Both the position numbers and the translations under genes were made by a program. The notes below the pieces were generated by a model. It worked only from the letters and a program-made list of their open reading frames with translations, had not been told where the DNA came from and did no database searches. Of a stretch of 64,000 bases of DNA, positions 1-10,662 are shown one piece after another (position 1 is the stretch's first letter; every line of letters begins with the position of its first letter). The stretch is from Pseudomonas fluorescens. GTDB lineage: Bacteria; Pseudomonadota; Gammaproteobacteria; Pseudomonadales; Pseudomonadaceae. Location of the stretch: NCBI RefSeq assembly GCF_001648775.1, contig NZ_LVEJ01000001.1, positions 124,001-188,000 of the forward strand, given 5' to 3'.

Positions 1-53
1 CGAATACGCGCAGTACGTTGAAGTTGTTGCCGGCGCGGGCAGCGCCTTAAAAG

Positions 54-245
54 CCCCTCACCCTAGCCCTCTCCCAGAGGGAGAGGGGACTGACCGAGGT
101 GTCTTTCGCTATGCACCGACCTGAGAGATCGAGTCGATTATGGATTCGGTACAGCAACATCACGTCGGCGTATCTCCCCAATATCCCCGAATCGGCCCCC
201 TCTCCCTATGGGCGGTCCGACGTTTCGGGAGGGCTGGGGTGAGGG
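54..245. repeat. CTCACCC-type palindromic intergenic repeat, copy 1
   Basis: The element begins CCCCTCACCCTAGCCCTCTCCC and ends in the inverse form GGGAGGGCTGGGGTGAGGG. It is the longest of three copies in this window (192 bp against 148-149 bp), with extra sequence in the centre and in the right arm. It fills the space downstream of the GlxA-like regulator. No open frame suggests it is coding. Confidence 0.8.
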
Positions 246-1211
246 TCAAACCATCGCCGCAAAATTCAGCCGAAACTGCTGCGGCGTAACCCCCAACCGC
301 CGGTTAAACACCCCGCGCATATGCTGCGCATCGCGAAACCCGCACTGATACGCCACAGTCTTCAACGGCACCGCCGTGCTTTCCAGCATCACCCGCGCCG
401 CATCCACCCGCGCCCGCTCGACGAACTCCGCCGGGGTGACTTTCGCTTCCCGGGCGAACACTCTGGAAAAGTTACGCGCACTCATGTTCGCTGCATTGGC
501 CAGATCGGCAATCGTCAGATCGCCCGTGAGATTGGCCAATACATACAACTGCACCATCGCTACTGCCGATGTCGGCTCCGCATGGGGCGTGAGGAACGGA
601 CTGAACTGCGACTGCCCACCGGAACGCTGCGTAAACACCACCAATCGCTTGGCCACGCTCAACGCCACTTCGGCACCGTGATCACGCGCCAGCAGGTACA
701 GCGACAGATCAATCCCCGCCGTAACCCCGGCCGAGGTGTAGAGCGTGCCGTCCTCAACATACAGGCGATCCGCCTCGACCCGCGTTGACGGACACAACTG
801 CGCCAATGCCTCGGCATCGTTCCAGTGCGTGGTGACGGTGCGCCCTTCCAGCAAACCGGCGCGCGCCAGCATGAACGCGCCGTTGCAGATCGAGCCGAAA
901 CGCTGCGCGCGTGCGCAGGCCTCACGCAGCCAACCATCGAACGTCGCGCCAAAAGCCATGAACGGCAATTGCGGGCCACCGGCGACCAGCAGCAGGTCGT
1001 AGGCATCGAGTGCTGCGCTGAAATGCCGATGGGCATTGAGCACCAACCCATTGGAACAGGCCATCGCCTCATGCTCGACACCGATCACCTCCAGCCGATA
1101 GTGATCCTTGGGCGCGAGAAACCGGTTGGCCTCGGCGAACACGTCCATGGGGCCGGTGACGTCCAGCGACTGCACGCCGGCGAACACCACGATGGCGACT
1201 GATCTATTCAT
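246..1211 (-). CDS. GlxA-family transcriptional regulator (DJ-1/PfpI domain plus AraC helix-turn-helix)
   Basis: This is a 321-residue regulator. Residues 1 to about 200 form a DJ-1/PfpI class-I amidotransferase-like domain with the nucleophile-elbow motif SICNGAF (Cys109) and a downstream HW pair. Residues about 225-315 form an AraC-type double helix-turn-helix, with the family end motif CGFRDAQHMRGVF. In characterised relatives such as GbdR, CdhR and ArgR the amidotransferase-like part senses a small metabolite rather than catalysing. The gene is divergent from an HD-domain hydrolase 205 bp away, and that gene is the natural candidate target. The ligand cannot be read from the sequence. Family assignment is firm; the role is inferred. 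Confidence 0.88.
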   Translation of the reverse strand: MNRSVAIVVFAGVQSLDVTGPMDVFAEANRFLAPKDHYRLEVIGVEHEAMACSNGLVLNAHRHFSAALDAYDLLLVAGGPQLPFMAFGATFDGWLREACARAQRFGSICNGAFMLARAGLLEGRTVTTHWNDAEALAQLCPSTRVEADRLYVEDGTLYTSAGVTAGIDLSLYLLARDHGAEVALSVAKRLVVFTQRSGGQSQFSPFLTPHAEPTSAVAMVQLYVLANLTGDLTIADLANAANMSARNFSRVFAREAKVTPAEFVERARVDAARVMLESTAVPLKTVAYQCGFRDAQHMRGVFNRRLGVTPQQFRLNFAAMV

Positions 1212-1235
1212 ATGTTTTGAAGTCCCCTATATCCC

Positions 1236-1265
1236 TGTGGCGAGGGAGCTTGCTCCCTCGCCACA
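1236..1265. repeat. Perfect 30-bp palindrome, GGCGAGGGAGC-class REP
   Basis: Two 14-base arms (TGTGGCGAGGGAGC and its exact complement) flank a TT loop. It lies between the divergent regulator and HD-hydrolase genes. It belongs to a different sequence class from the GTGGGAGCGAGC elements found elsewhere in the window. Confidence 0.85.
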
Positions 1266-1416
1266 ATGGATGGCATTCCAACCTGTGAGGGGCAGTTGGC
1301 ACGATTTGCAGGTCGATTGGCAAGGATCGCAGCCATGCGTCGATTGTCCGCTTGCAGCGCCGGGCACAGACTTTCCCCATCAGCGCCACGACGGCGTTTT
1401 CGACGAGGAAACCGTT

Positions 1417-2055
1417 ATGAGCACCACCATCGCCGGCATCAAAATCCCCGACAGCGCCCTCGCCCGCGCCACCACCGAATACATCCGCGACATCGAGTCC
1501 GATCTGCTCTACCACCACTCGCGCCGGGTCTTTCTGTTCGGCGCGCTGAGCGGTGAACGTCAGCAACTGGCCTACAATCCGGAGTTGTTGTACGTCGGCG
1601 CGATGTTCCATGACTTGGGTCTGGTCGAAGGTCATCGCAGTGATGACGAGCGTTTTGAAGTCGACGGTGCCAATGCAGCGGCAGCGTTTCTCAAACCGTA
1701 CGGGTTGAGCGATGACGATATCGAACAGGTGTGGCTATCGATTGCGCTGCACACCACGCCGGGCGTACCAAAACATCTACGGCCAACCGTGGCGCTGGTC
1801 ACCGCAGGCGTGGAGATGGATGTGCTGGGCATGGATTACGCCGCGTTCAGCAGCGTGCAGCGTGAAGCGGTGGTGCATGCGCACCCGCGTGGGGAAGGTT
1901 TCAAGGAATGCATCATCTGCGCGTTTGCCGATGGTTTGCGTCATCGTCCGCAGACCACGTTCGGCAATGTGAAGACCGATGTGCTGGTGGATCAGGAACC
2001 GGGGTTCAAACCGATGAACTTCGTTGAGGTCATCCGCAACTCTCCCTGGACTTGA
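1417..2055 (+). CDS. HD-domain phosphohydrolase-like protein, cyanamide-hydratase-like family
   Basis: This is a 212-residue soluble protein with an HD metal-binding fold: His33/His34 in YHHS, the His65-Asp66 pair in MFHDLG, and His112 in ALHTTPG. The start is placed at ATG 1417 because GAGGAA lies six bases upstream; an in-frame extension to 1108 would run through intergenic and repeat sequence. The order of motifs resembles the cyanamide-hydratase-like or small HD hydrolase group, whose members often act on nitriles, isonitriles or nucleotides. The substrate here is unknown. The divergent GlxA-like regulator suggests an inducible catabolic or detoxification step. Confidence 0.8.
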   Translation: MSTTIAGIKIPDSALARATTEYIRDIESDLLYHHSRRVFLFGALSGERQQLAYNPELLYVGAMFHDLGLVEGHRSDDERFEVDGANAAAAFLKPYGLSDDDIEQVWLSIALHTTPGVPKHLRPTVALVTAGVEMDVLGMDYAAFSSVQREAVVHAHPRGEGFKECIICAFADGLRHRPQTTFGNVKTDVLVDQEPGFKPMNFVEVIRNSPWT

Positions 2056-2071
2056 ATACCACCAACAAACC

Positions 2072-2161
2072 TGTGGGAGCGAGCTTGCTCGCGAATGCGG
2101 TGGATCAGCCGACATTTCAGTCGACTGACACGCCCTCTTCGCGAGCAAGCTCGCTCCCACA
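2072..2161. repeat. REP pair (REPIN), GTGGGAG ends outward
   Basis: TGTGGGAGCGAGCTTGCTCG on the left and its inverse on the right enclose about 40 bp that includes TCGACTGAC. It is one of four 89-90 bp pairs in this orientation. It sits in the convergent gap between the HD gene and spuH. Confidence 0.9.
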
Positions 2162-2168
2162 TGGATTT

Positions 2169-2196
2169 GGGTTGATCACAGATTTGTGATCAACCC
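2169..2196 (-). terminator. Perfect hairpin after spuH
   Basis: GGGTTGATCACA and its exact complement form 12-bp arms around a 4-base loop, eight bases past the spuH stop codon. There is no clear U-run, so it may act as a 3' stabiliser or a weak terminator for the spu operon. Confidence 0.6.
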
Positions 2197-2203
2197 CATT
2201 GGC

Positions 2204-3094
2204 TTACGCCGCTTCCGGCGCCGGTGCGCGACGCACGTCCGGCTGTTTCCACGAATCGGCTGCGCTTTCTTCGATGGCTTGCTGAATGGCCTTCTTGCGC
2301 GCTTCTTCGGCGCGGCGGCTGAAGAACCAGACCATGAAGGTCACGATCGACACCGCCAGCAGAATCAGGCTGGCCACGGCGTTGATTTCAGGCTTCACAC
2401 CCAGACGCACCGCCGAGAACACTTCCATCGGCAGGGTCGTCGAACCCGGCCCGGAAACGAAGCTCGCCAGTACCAGGTCATCCAGTGACAGGGCGAACGA
2501 CATCATGCCGCCCGCCGCCAGCGATGGCGCGATCATCGGGATGGTGATCAGGAAGAACACCTTCCACGGCCGTGCACCCAGATCCATCGCCGCTTCTTCG
2601 ATCGACAGGTCAAGCTCACGCAGACGCGCCGACACCACCACCGCCACGTACGCCGCACAGAATGTGGTGTGGGCGATCCAGATGGTGACGATGCCGCGTT
2701 CCTGCGGCCAGCCGATCATCTGCGCCATGGCCACGAACAGCAGCAACAGCGACAGACCGGTGATCACTTCCGGCATCACCAACGGCGCGGTGACCAGACC
2801 GCCGAACAGCGTGCGGCCCTTGAAGCGGGTGATACGGGTCAACACAAACGCTGCCAGCGTACCCAGCGCCACCGCCGCAACGGCGGTGTAACAGGCGATT
2901 TCCAGCGAACGCAGCACCGAGCCCATCAGTTGCGTGTTGTCGAGCAGGCCGACGTACCACTTGATCGACCAGCCGCCCCACACCGTCACCAGTTTCGAGG
3001 CGTTGAACGAGTAGATCACCAGGATCAGCATCGGCAGGTAGATGAACAACAACCCGATGACCAGCATCAGGCTGGAGAAACGGAAGCGCTTCAT
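2204..3094 (-). CDS. spuH: Polyamine ABC transporter permease SpuH (PotI type)
   Basis: This is a 296-residue inner-membrane permease of the PotC/PotI class with six predicted membrane segments and the coupling-loop motif EEAAMDLGARPWKVF at about residues 165-180. It forms the spermidine/putrescine channel together with SpuG. It is the last gene of the transport segment: its ATG overlaps the spuG TGA in an ATGA, so translation is probably coupled. A REP pair and a perfect hairpin follow. The symbol rests on the order spuB, C, D, E, F, G, H, which matches the P. aeruginosa locus. Confidence 0.92.
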   Translation of the reverse strand: MKRFRFSSLMLVIGLLFIYLPMLILVIYSFNASKLVTVWGGWSIKWYVGLLDNTQLMGSVLRSLEIACYTAVAAVALGTLAAFVLTRITRFKGRTLFGGLVTAPLVMPEVITGLSLLLLFVAMAQMIGWPQERGIVTIWIAHTTFCAAYVAVVVSARLRELDLSIEEAAMDLGARPWKVFFLITIPMIAPSLAAGGMMSFALSLDDLVLASFVSGPGSTTLPMEVFSAVRLGVKPEINAVASLILLAVSIVTFMVWFFSRRAEEARKKAIQQAIEESAADSWKQPDVRRAPAPEAA

Positions 3095-4011
3095 TCTTTA
3101 CCCTCCATTTCCTTGGCCTGACTGCGGTTGAACAGGATGATCGGCACAATCAGGATCGCCAGCATCACCACCGCCAGCGCGGACGCCACCGGCCAGTCAC
3201 GGTTGTTGAAGAACTCTTGCCAGAGCACTTTACCGATCATCAGGGTTTCCGGACCGCCGAGCAGTTCCGGGATCACGAACTCGCCCACGACTGGAATGAA
3301 CACCAGCATGCAGCCGGCAATAATGCCGTTCTTGGACAGCGGAATGGTGATTTTCCAGAAGCTGTTGAAGGTGCTCGAACCGAGGTCGGAAGCGGCTTCC
3401 AGCAAGCTTTGATCGTGCTTCACCAGGTTGGCATACAGCGGCAGGATCATGAACGGCAGGTACGAATAAACGACGCCGATGTACACCGCGAGGTTGGTGT
3501 TGAGGATCTGCAGCGGCTCGTCGATGAAACCCATGCTCATCAGGAAACCGTTGAGCAGACCGTTGTTGCTGAGAATGCCCATCCACGCATAAACGCGGAT
3601 CAGGATCGCGGTCCAGGTCGGCATCATGATCAGCAGCACCAGCACCGTTTGCATCTCTTTACGCGCGGTGGCGATGGCGTAGGCCATCGGGTAGCCGATC
3701 AACAGGCACAACAGCGTGCTGAAAAACGCCATTTTCAACGAGCCGAGGTAAGCGGCGATGTACAACTCGTCGCCCGCCAGCATCGCGTAGTTGCCCAGGT
3801 TCAGCAGCAGTTGCAGCTTCTGCTCGGCGTACGTGTAGATCTCGGTGTACGGCGGGATCGCCACGTCGGCTTCAGCGAAACTGATCTTCAGGACGATGAA
3901 GAACGGCAACATGAAAAACAGAAACAGCCAGATGAACGGGACCCCGATGACCAACTGCCGGCCATTGGGGATTATTCGGTTGATGCGGCGTTTGAATTTG
4001 CGCATGTTCAT
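3091..4011 (-). CDS. spuG: Polyamine ABC transporter permease SpuG (PotH type)
   Basis: This is a 306-residue permease with a cytoplasmic basic N-terminus (MRKFKRRINR), six membrane segments and the coupling loop EAASDLGSS. I start it at ATG 4011, which overlaps the spuF stop codon as ATGA; a longer frame reaching 4047 would sit inside spuF. It pairs with SpuH to form the transmembrane path. PotB/PotH family members are typically 280-320 residues, in agreement. Confidence 0.92.
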   Translation of the reverse strand: MNMRKFKRRINRIIPNGRQLVIGVPFIWLFLFFMLPFFIVLKISFAEADVAIPPYTEIYTYAEQKLQLLLNLGNYAMLAGDELYIAAYLGSLKMAFFSTLLCLLIGYPMAYAIATARKEMQTVLVLLIMMPTWTAILIRVYAWMGILSNNGLLNGFLMSMGFIDEPLQILNTNLAVYIGVVYSYLPFMILPLYANLVKHDQSLLEAASDLGSSTFNSFWKITIPLSKNGIIAGCMLVFIPVVGEFVIPELLGGPETLMIGKVLWQEFFNNRDWPVASALAVVMLAILIVPIILFNRSQAKEMEGKE

Positions 4012-5150
4012 GAGCGAAGTACCACGCCGCTGTCGTCTTCCCACCACACGTAAACCTGATCGCCCCAGGTCGGACGTGCGCCACGGCGTTCGGCGTTGGC
4101 GACGAAGGACTGCACCAGTTTGCCGCTCGGCAATTCAACGTAGAACACCGAGTGCCCGCCAAGGTAGGCGATGTCGTGCACCTTGCCGCTCGACCAGTTG
4201 TATTCGCAAGTCGGTTGGTCGGCGGTGACCAGCAGCTTCTCCGGACGGATCGCGTAGGTCACGGACTTGTCTTGCACCGAGGTGCTGATGCCGTGGCCGA
4301 CGTAGATCTGCCGATCGAGATCCTTGCAGGTGATGGTCGCGTGGCCTTCGGCGTCGTCGATCACTTCACCTTCGAAGATGTTGACGTTGCCGATGAATTC
4401 GCAGACCAGACGGCTGGTCGGGGTTTCGTAAATGTCGATCGGGCTGCCGATCTGGGCGATCCAGCCCAGGTGCATGATTGCGATGCGCTCGGCCATGGTC
4501 ATGGCCTCTTCCTGGTCGTGGGTCACCATGACGCAGGTCACGCCGACGCGCTCGATGATTTCCACCAACTCAAGCTGCATCTGCGAACGCAGTTTCTTGT
4601 CCAGTGCGCCCATCGGTTCGTCGAGCAACAACAGCTTCGGCCGCTTGGCCAGCGAACGCGCCAGTGCCACACGCTGACGCTGACCGCCGGACAGTTGATG
4701 CGGCTTGCGCTTGGCGTACTGGCTCATCTGCACCAGTTTGAGCATCTCGGCCACACGGGCGTCGACCTCAGCCTTGGGAATCTTGTCCTGTTGCAGGCCG
4801 AAGGCGATGTTCTGCGCCACGGTCATGTGCGGGAACAAGGCGTACGACTGGAACATCATGTTGATCGGACGTTCGTACGGCGGCATGTCGGTGATGTCGA
4901 CGCCGTCGAGAAAAATGCGCCCCTCCGTGGGCCGTTCGAACCCTGCCAGCATCCGCAGCAGAGTGGATTTGCCCGATCCCGAGCCGCCGAGCAGGGCGAA
5001 GATCTCGCCCTTTTTGATTTCCAGGGACACATCGTCCACGGCAATCGTCTCGTCGAACTTCTTCGTGACCCGGTCGATTTTGACCAACACCTGTTTCGGT
5101 GTCTGGTCGCCCTCGAGGGCTTTCTTATAGGCGCCGGAGGCAACTGCCAT
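4008..5150 (-). CDS. spuF: Polyamine ABC transporter ATP-binding protein SpuF (PotG/PotA type)
   Basis: This 380-residue ATPase has Walker A GGSGSGKST at 55-63, signature LSGGQRQR at 153-160, Walker B LLLLDEP at 173-179, and a C-terminal TOBE_2-like region from about 290 that is typical of the PotA/PotG/MalK branch. It energises uptake of putrescine and spermidine through SpuG and SpuH. It lies 66 bp after spuE and overlaps spuG by 4 bases. All catalytic motifs are intact. Confidence 0.95.
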   Translation of the reverse strand: MAVASGAYKKALEGDQTPKQVLVKIDRVTKKFDETIAVDDVSLEIKKGEIFALLGGSGSGKSTLLRMLAGFERPTEGRIFLDGVDITDMPPYERPINMMFQSYALFPHMTVAQNIAFGLQQDKIPKAEVDARVAEMLKLVQMSQYAKRKPHQLSGGQRQRVALARSLAKRPKLLLLDEPMGALDKKLRSQMQLELVEIIERVGVTCVMVTHDQEEAMTMAERIAIMHLGWIAQIGSPIDIYETPTSRLVCEFIGNVNIFEGEVIDDAEGHATITCKDLDRQIYVGHGISTSVQDKSVTYAIRPEKLLVTADQPTCEYNWSSGKVHDIAYLGGHSVFYVELPSGKLVQSFVANAERRGARPTWGDQVYVWWEDDSGVVLRS

Positions 5151-5216
5151 TTACGAAACTCCCAGAAAAAAACAATGCAGTTCGCCCCGCAAGGCGAACC
5201 CAGGATAGTGTGTGCC

Positions 5217-6443
<1,227 letters not shown>

Positions 6444-6448
6444 TTAAT

Positions 6449-6484
6449 CCGCTGGCCGCCCTCGCGGGGGATGACGGCCAGCGG
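6449..6484 (-). terminator. Stem-loop between spuD and spuE
   Basis: CCGCTGGCCG and CGGCCAGCGG form a 10-bp stem with a 16-base loop, followed on the minus strand by ATTAATTAAAT. It lies 19 bases past the spuD stop codon. It may partly terminate transcription or block 3' decay, so that SpuD is made in excess over downstream genes. Confidence 0.6.
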
Positions 6485-6502
6485 TTGTTGCTTCAAACCG
6501 GC

Positions 6503-7615
6503 TTATTTACCCGATTTGATCTTGGTCCAGCTGCGGGTCAGGATGCGCTGGGTCGCGGCCGGCAAGTCGGCAATCGCGTACAGCTTGGCCAGCACGTCAG
6601 CCGGTGGGTAAACGCCCGGATCGCTGGTGATGTCTTTATCAACCAGTGGGGTGGCAGCGGCGTTACCGTTCGGGAAACGTACGGCGTTGGTGATTTCCGC
6701 CATGATTTCCGGCTTCTGCAGGAAGGTCATGAACTTGTAGGCGCCTTCGACGTTTTCGGCATCTTTAGGGATGGCGACCATGTCGTAGAAGCTGCCGGCA
6801 CCTTCTTTCGGAATGTTGTAGCTGACTTTCACCTTGTCACCGGCTTCAGCCGCGCGGGACTTGGCCTGGTAGATGTCACCCGAGTAACCGATCGCTACGC
6901 AGATGTTGCCGTTGGCCAGGTCGGAGATGTACTTGGACGAGTGGAAGTAGGCGATCGAAGGACGGACCTTCATGATCAGCGCTTCAGCCTTGTCGATGTC
7001 TTCTTTCTTCTGGCTGTCGGTTGGCAGGCCCAGGTAGTGCAGCGCCACCGGAATCATCTCGGTTGGCGAGTCGAGCAGGCTGATGCCGCAGGATTTCAGC
7101 TTGGCCGCGTTTTCCGGCTTGAAGATCAGATCCCACGAATCGACAGGCGCGTCGGCGCCCAGTGCAGCCTTGACCTTCTCGGCGTTGAAGCCGATGCCGA
7201 TCGAGCCCCACATGTACGGGAAAGCGTGCTCGTTGCCCGGGTCGCTGACCGACACGGCTTTGAGCAAATCAGTGTTGAGGTTCTTCCAGTTAGGCAGCTT
7301 GGACTTGTCCAGCTTCTGGTAGACACCGGCCTTGATCTGCTTGGCGAGGAAATTGTTCGACGGCACGACGATGTCGTAGCCGGACTTGCCTGCGAGCAGT
7401 TTGGCTTCGAGGGTTTCGTTGCTGTCGAAGACGTCATAGACGACTTTGATGCCCGACTCGTCTTCAAACTTCTTGATGGTGTCCGGGGCGATGTAGTCGG
7501 ACCAGTTATAGACGTGCAACACCTTGTCGTCCGCCTGAGCCGCAGCCGCCATGATTCCCATCAGGGACATGGCGAGCAGAGTCTTGCCAGCGAGCTTTTT
7601 GCCTAATGCCTTCAT
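6503..7615 (-). CDS. spuD: Periplasmic putrescine-binding protein SpuD
   Basis: This is a 370-residue binding protein with a Sec signal peptide ([20 protein letters not shown], cleavage after about AQA) and the PotF motifs [34 protein letters not shown] and the C-terminal [14 protein letters not shown]. It is a close paralogue of the next gene, spuE. It lies downstream of spuC across a 171-bp gap that contains a small hairpin (7710-7728). Putrescine preference is inferred from its being the first binding protein of a spu locus. Confidence 0.92.
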   Translation of the reverse strand: MKALGKKLAGKTLLAMSLMGIMAAAAQADDKVLHVYNWSDYIAPDTIKKFEDESGIKVVYDVFDSNETLEAKLLAGKSGYDIVVPSNNFLAKQIKAGVYQKLDKSKLPNWKNLNTDLLKAVSVSDPGNEHAFPYMWGSIGIGFNAEKVKAALGADAPVDSWDLIFKPENAAKLKSCGISLLDSPTEMIPVALHYLGLPTDSQKKEDIDKAEALIMKVRPSIAYFHSSKYISDLANGNICVAIGYSGDIYQAKSRAAEAGDKVKVSYNIPKEGAGSFYDMVAIPKDAENVEGAYKFMTFLQKPEIMAEITNAVRFPNGNAAATPLVDKDITSDPGVYPPADVLAKLYAIADLPAATQRILTRSWTKIKSGK

Positions 7616-7786
7616 GCGTAATGCTCCAAATTTTTCTTTTTTGAACCACTTTGTTCAGCGGCCGAACCCGGACAACTGGAACCGCGGCTAGTCTGGCAAG
7701 ATCCGAGGCGGTCTTTCAAGAAAAGACCAGCCTTTCTGACAGCTTTGAGCGAGTGCGCCGCAGCTCCCCCGCTCAGAGCCTAGCAC

Positions 7787-9151
7787 TTAGCCTTGCAACG
7801 CACTGAGGGTCAGGTCCAGACACTTGCGTGCCTTTGTAACCAGCTCATCGATCTCCGCTTTGCTGATCACCAGCGGCGGCGCGATGATCATGGTGTCGCC
7901 CACAGCGCGCATGATCAGGCCGTTGTCGAAGCAGAACTGGCGGCAGATCATGCCGACGCCCTTGCCTTCGTAACGCTTGCGCGTGGCCTTGTCCTGCACC
8001 AGCTCGATCGCCCCCAACAGACCAACCCCGCGAACTTCACCCACCAACGGGTGATCGTTCAGTTCCCGCAGACGTTTCTGCAAATACGGTGCCGTTTCGT
8101 TGTGCGCATTCTCGATAATTTTTTCATCGCGCAGGATGCGGATGTTTTCCAGACCCACCGCTGCCGCCACCGGGTGACCGGAGTAGGTGAAGCCGTGGTT
8201 GAAGTCGCCACCCTCGTTGAGCACCGCAACAACGGAGTCGCGGACGATCAGGCCACCCATCGGGATGTAGCCGGAGGTCAGGCCTTTGGCGATGGTCATC
8301 ATGTCGGGTTTGAGGTCGTAGAAATCGCTACCGAACCACTCACCGGTACGGCCGAAACCGCAGATCACTTCGTCGGCGACGAAGAGGATGTCGTACTTGG
8401 CGAGGATTTCCTTGATGCGCGGCCAGTAGCTGTCGGGCGGAATGATCACGCCGCCGGCGCCCTGGATCGGCTCGGCAATAAAGGCACCGACGTTGTCGAC
8501 GCCGACTTCGAGAATCTTCTCTTCCAGCTGATTGGCCGCCCAGATGCCGAACTCTTCCGGGGACATGTCGCCCCCTTCAGCGAACCAGTACGGCTGCGCG
8601 ATGTGGACGATGCCCGGGATCGGCAAGTCGCCTTGTTCGTGCATATACGTCATGCCACCGAGGCTCGCGCCGGCCACGGTCGAACCGTGATAACCGTTCT
8701 TGCGGCTGATGATGACTTTCTTGTTCGGCTGGCCTTTGATCGCCCAGTAGTGGCGAACCATACGCAGCATGGTGTCGTTGCCTTCGGAGCCGGAACCGGT
8801 GAAGAACACGTGGTTCATGCCTTCCGGCGCGACGTCGGCGATCGACTTGGCCAGTTCCAGTGCCGGCGGGTGTGCGGTCTGGAAGAACAGGTTGTAGTAC
8901 GGCAGTTCGCGCATCTGTTTGGCGGCCGCATCGGCCAGCTCGTCGCGACCGTAACCGATGGCCACGCACCACAGGCCGGCCATGCCGTCGAGGATCTTGT
9001 TGCCTTCGCTGTCCCACAGGTAAACGCCCTTGGCGTTGGTGATGATCCGCGGGCCCTTCTCTTTCAGTTGCTTGAAGTCGCTGAACGGCGCCAGGTGGTG
9101 ATCATTGCTGAGTGCTTGCCACTCGCGGGTTTGCGGGTTGTTGCTGGTCAT
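7787..9151 (-). CDS. spuC: Putrescine/polyamine-pyruvate aminotransferase SpuC
   Basis: This is a 454-residue class-III, PLP-dependent aminotransferase. Visible motifs are the phosphate-binding GSGSEGNDT at about 119-127, the PLP-ring aspartate Asp260 in [13 protein letters not shown], and the Schiff-base lysine Lys289 in IAKGLTSGY. SpuC moves the amino group of putrescine, cadaverine or spermidine to pyruvate, giving the aminoaldehyde and alanine, a route parallel to gamma-glutamylation. It follows spuB by 56 bp in the same operon, and length and motifs are those of the family. Confidence 0.93.
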   Translation of the reverse strand: MTSNNPQTREWQALSNDHHLAPFSDFKQLKEKGPRIITNAKGVYLWDSEGNKILDGMAGLWCVAIGYGRDELADAAAKQMRELPYYNLFFQTAHPPALELAKSIADVAPEGMNHVFFTGSGSEGNDTMLRMVRHYWAIKGQPNKKVIISRKNGYHGSTVAGASLGGMTYMHEQGDLPIPGIVHIAQPYWFAEGGDMSPEEFGIWAANQLEEKILEVGVDNVGAFIAEPIQGAGGVIIPPDSYWPRIKEILAKYDILFVADEVICGFGRTGEWFGSDFYDLKPDMMTIAKGLTSGYIPMGGLIVRDSVVAVLNEGGDFNHGFTYSGHPVAAAVGLENIRILRDEKIIENAHNETAPYLQKRLRELNDHPLVGEVRGVGLLGAIELVQDKATRKRYEGKGVGMICRQFCFDNGLIMRAVGDTMIIAPPLVISKAEIDELVTKARKCLDLTLSALQG

Positions 9152-9207
9152 GCCAATTCTCCTTGTTATCGGTGAAGGCGCGGCCGGTGAAGACCGCGCC
9201 CGGCGTA

Positions 9208-10566
9208 TCAGACGGCGAAGAGCAGGTACTCACGCTCCCAGGAACTGATCACGCGCTTGAAGTTTTCATGCTCGGCCCGCTTGACCGCGACGTAGCCAGT
9301 GATGAAAGTTTTGCCCAGGTATTTCTCGACGGTCGAGCTGTTTTCCATGCGCTCCAGCGCGTCTTCGATGGTCAGCGGCAGGCGCAGGTTGCGGCGCTCG
9401 TAACCACGACCGACCACTGGCGCGCTCGGGTTGAGGCCTTCGACCATGCCGATGTAGCCGCAGAGCAGGCTCGCGGCAATCGCCAGGTACGGGTTGGCGT
9501 CGGCGCCCGGCAGACGGTTTTCCACGCGGCGGTTCTGCGGACCGGCATCCGGTACACGCAGGCCCACGGTGCGATTCTCTTCGCCCCACTCGACGTTGAC
9601 CGGTGCCGAGGTGTCCGGCAGGAAGCGGCGGAACGAGTTGACGTTCGGCGCGAACAGCGGCAACAGCTCAGGAATCAGCTTCTGCAAACCACCGATGTGG
9701 TGCAGGAACAGCTGGCTCATGGTCCCGTCATCATTGGAGAAGACGTTCTTGCCGGTTTCGATGTCGATGATGCTCTGGTGCAAGTGCATCGCACTGCCCG
9801 GCTCGCCCGTCATTGGCTTGGCCATGAAGGTGGCGGCCACGTCGTGCTTGAGCGCGGCTTCACGCATGGTGCGTTTGAACACCAGAATCTGGTCGGCCAG
9901 CGACAGTGCGTCGCCATGACGGAAGTTGATTTCCATCTGCGCCGTGCCGTCCTCGTGGATCAGCGTGTCGAGGTCCAGCTCCTGCAATTCGCACCAGTCG
10001 TAGACATCTTCGAACAGCGGATCGAATTCGTTCGCCGCTTCAATGGAGAACGACTGACGACCGATTTCCGGACGGCCCGAGCGACCGATTGGCGGCTGCA
10101 AAGGATAGTCAGGGTCGTCGCTGCGCTTGGTCAGGTAAAACTCCATTTCCGGCGCCACGATTGGCTGCCAGCCTTTGTCGGCATAGAGTTTGAGGACTTT
10201 CTTGAGGACGTTGCGCGGCGACAGCTCGATCGGGTTGCCTTGCTTGTCGTAGGTGTCGTGGATCACTTGCGCAGTCGGCTCGATGGCCCACGGCACCATG
10301 TACACGGCGTTCTGGTCGGGGCGGCAGATCATGTCGATGTCGGCCGGGTCGAGCAGTTCGTAATAGATGTCGTCTTCGACGTAGTCGCCGGTCACTGTCT
10401 GCAACAGCACGCTTTCTGGCAGGCGCATGCCTTTCTCGGCGATGAACTTGTTGGTCGGCGAGATCTTGCCACGGGTGATCCCGGTCAAGTCGGCGATCAT
10501 GCATTCGACTTCTGTGATCTTGTGGTCTTTCAACCAATCGGTGAGCTGGTCGAGGTTGGTGCTCAT
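9208..10566 (-). CDS. spuB: Glutamine-synthetase-family gamma-glutamylpolyamine synthetase SpuB
   Basis: This 452-residue protein has the glutamine synthetase fold: an N-terminal beta-grasp with [14 protein letters not shown], then the catalytic domain with [29 protein letters not shown] and the Arg-bearing NRTVGLRVP and [18 protein letters not shown]. The GlnA-III/PuuA branch ligates glutamate to a polyamine amine using ATP. A second member, spuI, lies 731 bp away in divergent orientation. The two differ substantially, so they probably divide polyamine substrates. It is the first intact gene of the minus-strand operon after the spuA relic. Confidence 0.9.
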   Translation of the reverse strand: MSTNLDQLTDWLKDHKITEVECMIADLTGITRGKISPTNKFIAEKGMRLPESVLLQTVTGDYVEDDIYYELLDPADIDMICRPDQNAVYMVPWAIEPTAQVIHDTYDKQGNPIELSPRNVLKKVLKLYADKGWQPIVAPEMEFYLTKRSDDPDYPLQPPIGRSGRPEIGRQSFSIEAANEFDPLFEDVYDWCELQELDLDTLIHEDGTAQMEINFRHGDALSLADQILVFKRTMREAALKHDVAATFMAKPMTGEPGSAMHLHQSIIDIETGKNVFSNDDGTMSQLFLHHIGGLQKLIPELLPLFAPNVNSFRRFLPDTSAPVNVEWGEENRTVGLRVPDAGPQNRRVENRLPGADANPYLAIAASLLCGYIGMVEGLNPSAPVVGRGYERRNLRLPLTIEDALERMENSSTVEKYLGKTFITGYVAVKRAEHENFKRVISSWEREYLLFAV

Positions 10567-10662
10567 AAATGCCTCTGGGCTGAGTCTCCTGACATGATGT
10601 CAGGCAAAGTTTGACGCTTTGAGCGTCGCGTTAAAGGGGGCTTGCTTGTGCGCAGTGCGGGC

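Noticed and set aside
1..53. Possible end of a gene at the left edge (plus-strand frame reading EYAQYVEVVAGAGSA)
   Set aside because: Only about 17 codons are inside the window, the frame then runs into a repeat, and other frames are equally possible, so no gene is called.
2286..2891. Long open frames antisense to spuH and other GC-rich genes
   Set aside because: Their composition is rich in Arg, Ser and Ala with no domain pattern, as expected for shadows of high-GC codons.
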